A stretch of 64,000 nt of DNA from Argyresthia goedartella (lineage: Eukaryota > Arthropoda > Insecta > Lepidoptera > Argyresthiidae): assembly GCA_949825045.1 (NCBI GenBank), contig OX463807.1:12549501-12613500 (forward strand). The letters run 5' to 3'. The notes under the pieces are model-generated. The model was not told where the DNA came from. It was given only the letters and a program-made list of their open reading frames with translations, and ran no database searches. The position numbers and the translations under genes were made by a program. Positions within the stretch are counted from its first letter, which is position 1. The number at the start of each line of letters is the position of its first letter. Positions 63,525 to 64,000 of the stretch are shown in pieces.

Positions 63525-63690
63525 GCCTGTGATGGTTCCCACTGCTGGGCAAAGGCCTTGTTACTTTTAGTCCCCACTTCCCGATCCTTTGCATGTTCCT
63601 GCCAGACCGGGAGGTACCTCTCAAGGTCCTCGCGCCATCTCCTTCTGGGCCTGCCTCTACGGCGTTGTCCATGTTGAGGCACCTACGCGA
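63525..63690 (-). pseudogene. RTE-like LINE C-terminal fragment, minus strand
   Basis: The minus-strand frame reads RRRGRPRRRWREDLERYLPV, then WQEHAKDREVGTKSNKAFAQ and QWEPSQAK followed by TAA. The GRP..RW..DL ... A.DR..W ... AF.QQW pattern is the C-terminus of a large group of insect endonuclease-RT (RTE-like) polyproteins. Only the last 50 codons remain. Confidence 0.7.
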
Positions 63691-63824
63691 ATTAATCTTT
63701 GTCAATTTGTAAGGGTGCATGCGACAGACATATCCAGCCTAGCTCCATTTGAGCTTGGCGCTCTGTACTCTGTACTAGTTATGCAGCGCAGTATGGTGTT
63801 TCTGGTCCGCCAATTTAGATAGAT

Positions 63825-64000
63825 AGACAGATAATCACTTTATTCAATGTTATAACACACGTTTATAATTACAGACAAACAATTCATTCAGCAGCAGTAA
63901 ACAAAAACATGCATTGCAAACAGAGAAAAGGCTCTGACTCAGCAAAGTGTTGCAGAAGATCTGCAACGCTGATAATTCTGCCAGAACCTTGGTAAAATTT
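63825..64000 (-). mobile_element. Probable LINE 3' UTR, minus strand, with CTAT-type tail
   Basis: On the minus strand the sequence ends AACATTGAATAAAGTGATTA and TCTGTCTATCTATCTA. AATAAA followed by a tetranucleotide run suggests a LINE 3' end entering from the right edge of the window. No coding sequence is visible. Confidence 0.35.

Larger units (their letters stand above)
61969..64000. other. Intergenic stretch with LINE and SINE scraps
   Basis: Outside the three entries below I see no gene. A 10-bp inverted repeat TTGACAACTC / GAGTTGTCAA (about 62506-62537) and an 85-codon plus-strand open frame at 62232-62489 without recognisable motifs are the only items noted. Confidence 0.45.

Overview
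The window looks like a stretch of a lepidopteran (moth or butterfly) nuclear genome. It is AT-rich, has spliced genes with GT-AG introns, and is crowded with transposable elements typical of Lepidoptera: a DD34D mariner, a DD37D maT-type mariner, several CR1/Jockey-like LINEs with microsatellite 3' tails, a BEL/Pao LTR retrotransposon, an errantivirus-like gypsy remnant, a Merlin-like transposase, tRNA-derived SINE-like repeats and Helitron-like fragments. The species cannot be named from the sequence alone.

Region 1-18.4 kb holds the only host gene I can support: the 3' part of a plus-strand immunoglobulin-superfamily cell-adhesion gene. Six exons (1-103, 4884-5021, 16864-17013, 17755-17787, 17986-18048, 18258-18358) join in frame. 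They encode the end of Ig2, all of Ig3, a short linker and a hydrophobic C-terminal tail of GPI-signal type. The sequence matches the insect DIP (Dpr-interacting protein)/lachesin group. All five introns are phase 1. Intron 1 (4.8 kb) carries a decayed mariner. Intron 2 (11.8 kb) carries a nearly full-length CR1-like LINE with an SGNH-type ORF1, plus several LINE and Helitron-like scraps.

Region 18.4-31 kb is intergenic repeat debris: a foldback MITE, LINE fragments, a Merlin-like transposase, an unrecognised ORF with three 60-bp in-frame repeats, and a minus-strand errantivirus-like element (LTR remnant, env, integrase, RNase H). That element is cut off at its 5' end and is itself interrupted by a LINE 3' tail.

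Region 31-51.5 kb is dominated by LINEs. LINE A (31.2-34.5 kb) is 5'-deleted but has a long open ORF2. LINE B occurs as an inverted pair (34.5-37.1 kb minus, 41.2-45.1 kb plus) plus two 3' fragments. LINE C (about 46.4-51.4 kb) has both ORFs intact, and its ORF1 carries a domain like the baculovirus FP protein.

Region 53.2-62.0 kb is a clean nested insertion. A BEL/Pao element with two LTRs (54283-61678) sits inside the transposase gene of a maT mariner (53256-61966), flanked by a CTTCA target duplication. The BEL element carries stop codons and frameshifts and so looks defective. The last 2 kb holds a SINE-like tRNA-derived repeat and the C-terminal scrap of an RTE-like LINE.

I found no convincing new multi-gene system. 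The most interesting items are the symmetric linker exons of the adhesion gene, the intact LINE C with its FP-like ORF1, the nested BEL-in-maT structure, and several near-perfect palindromes that no annotated element explains.
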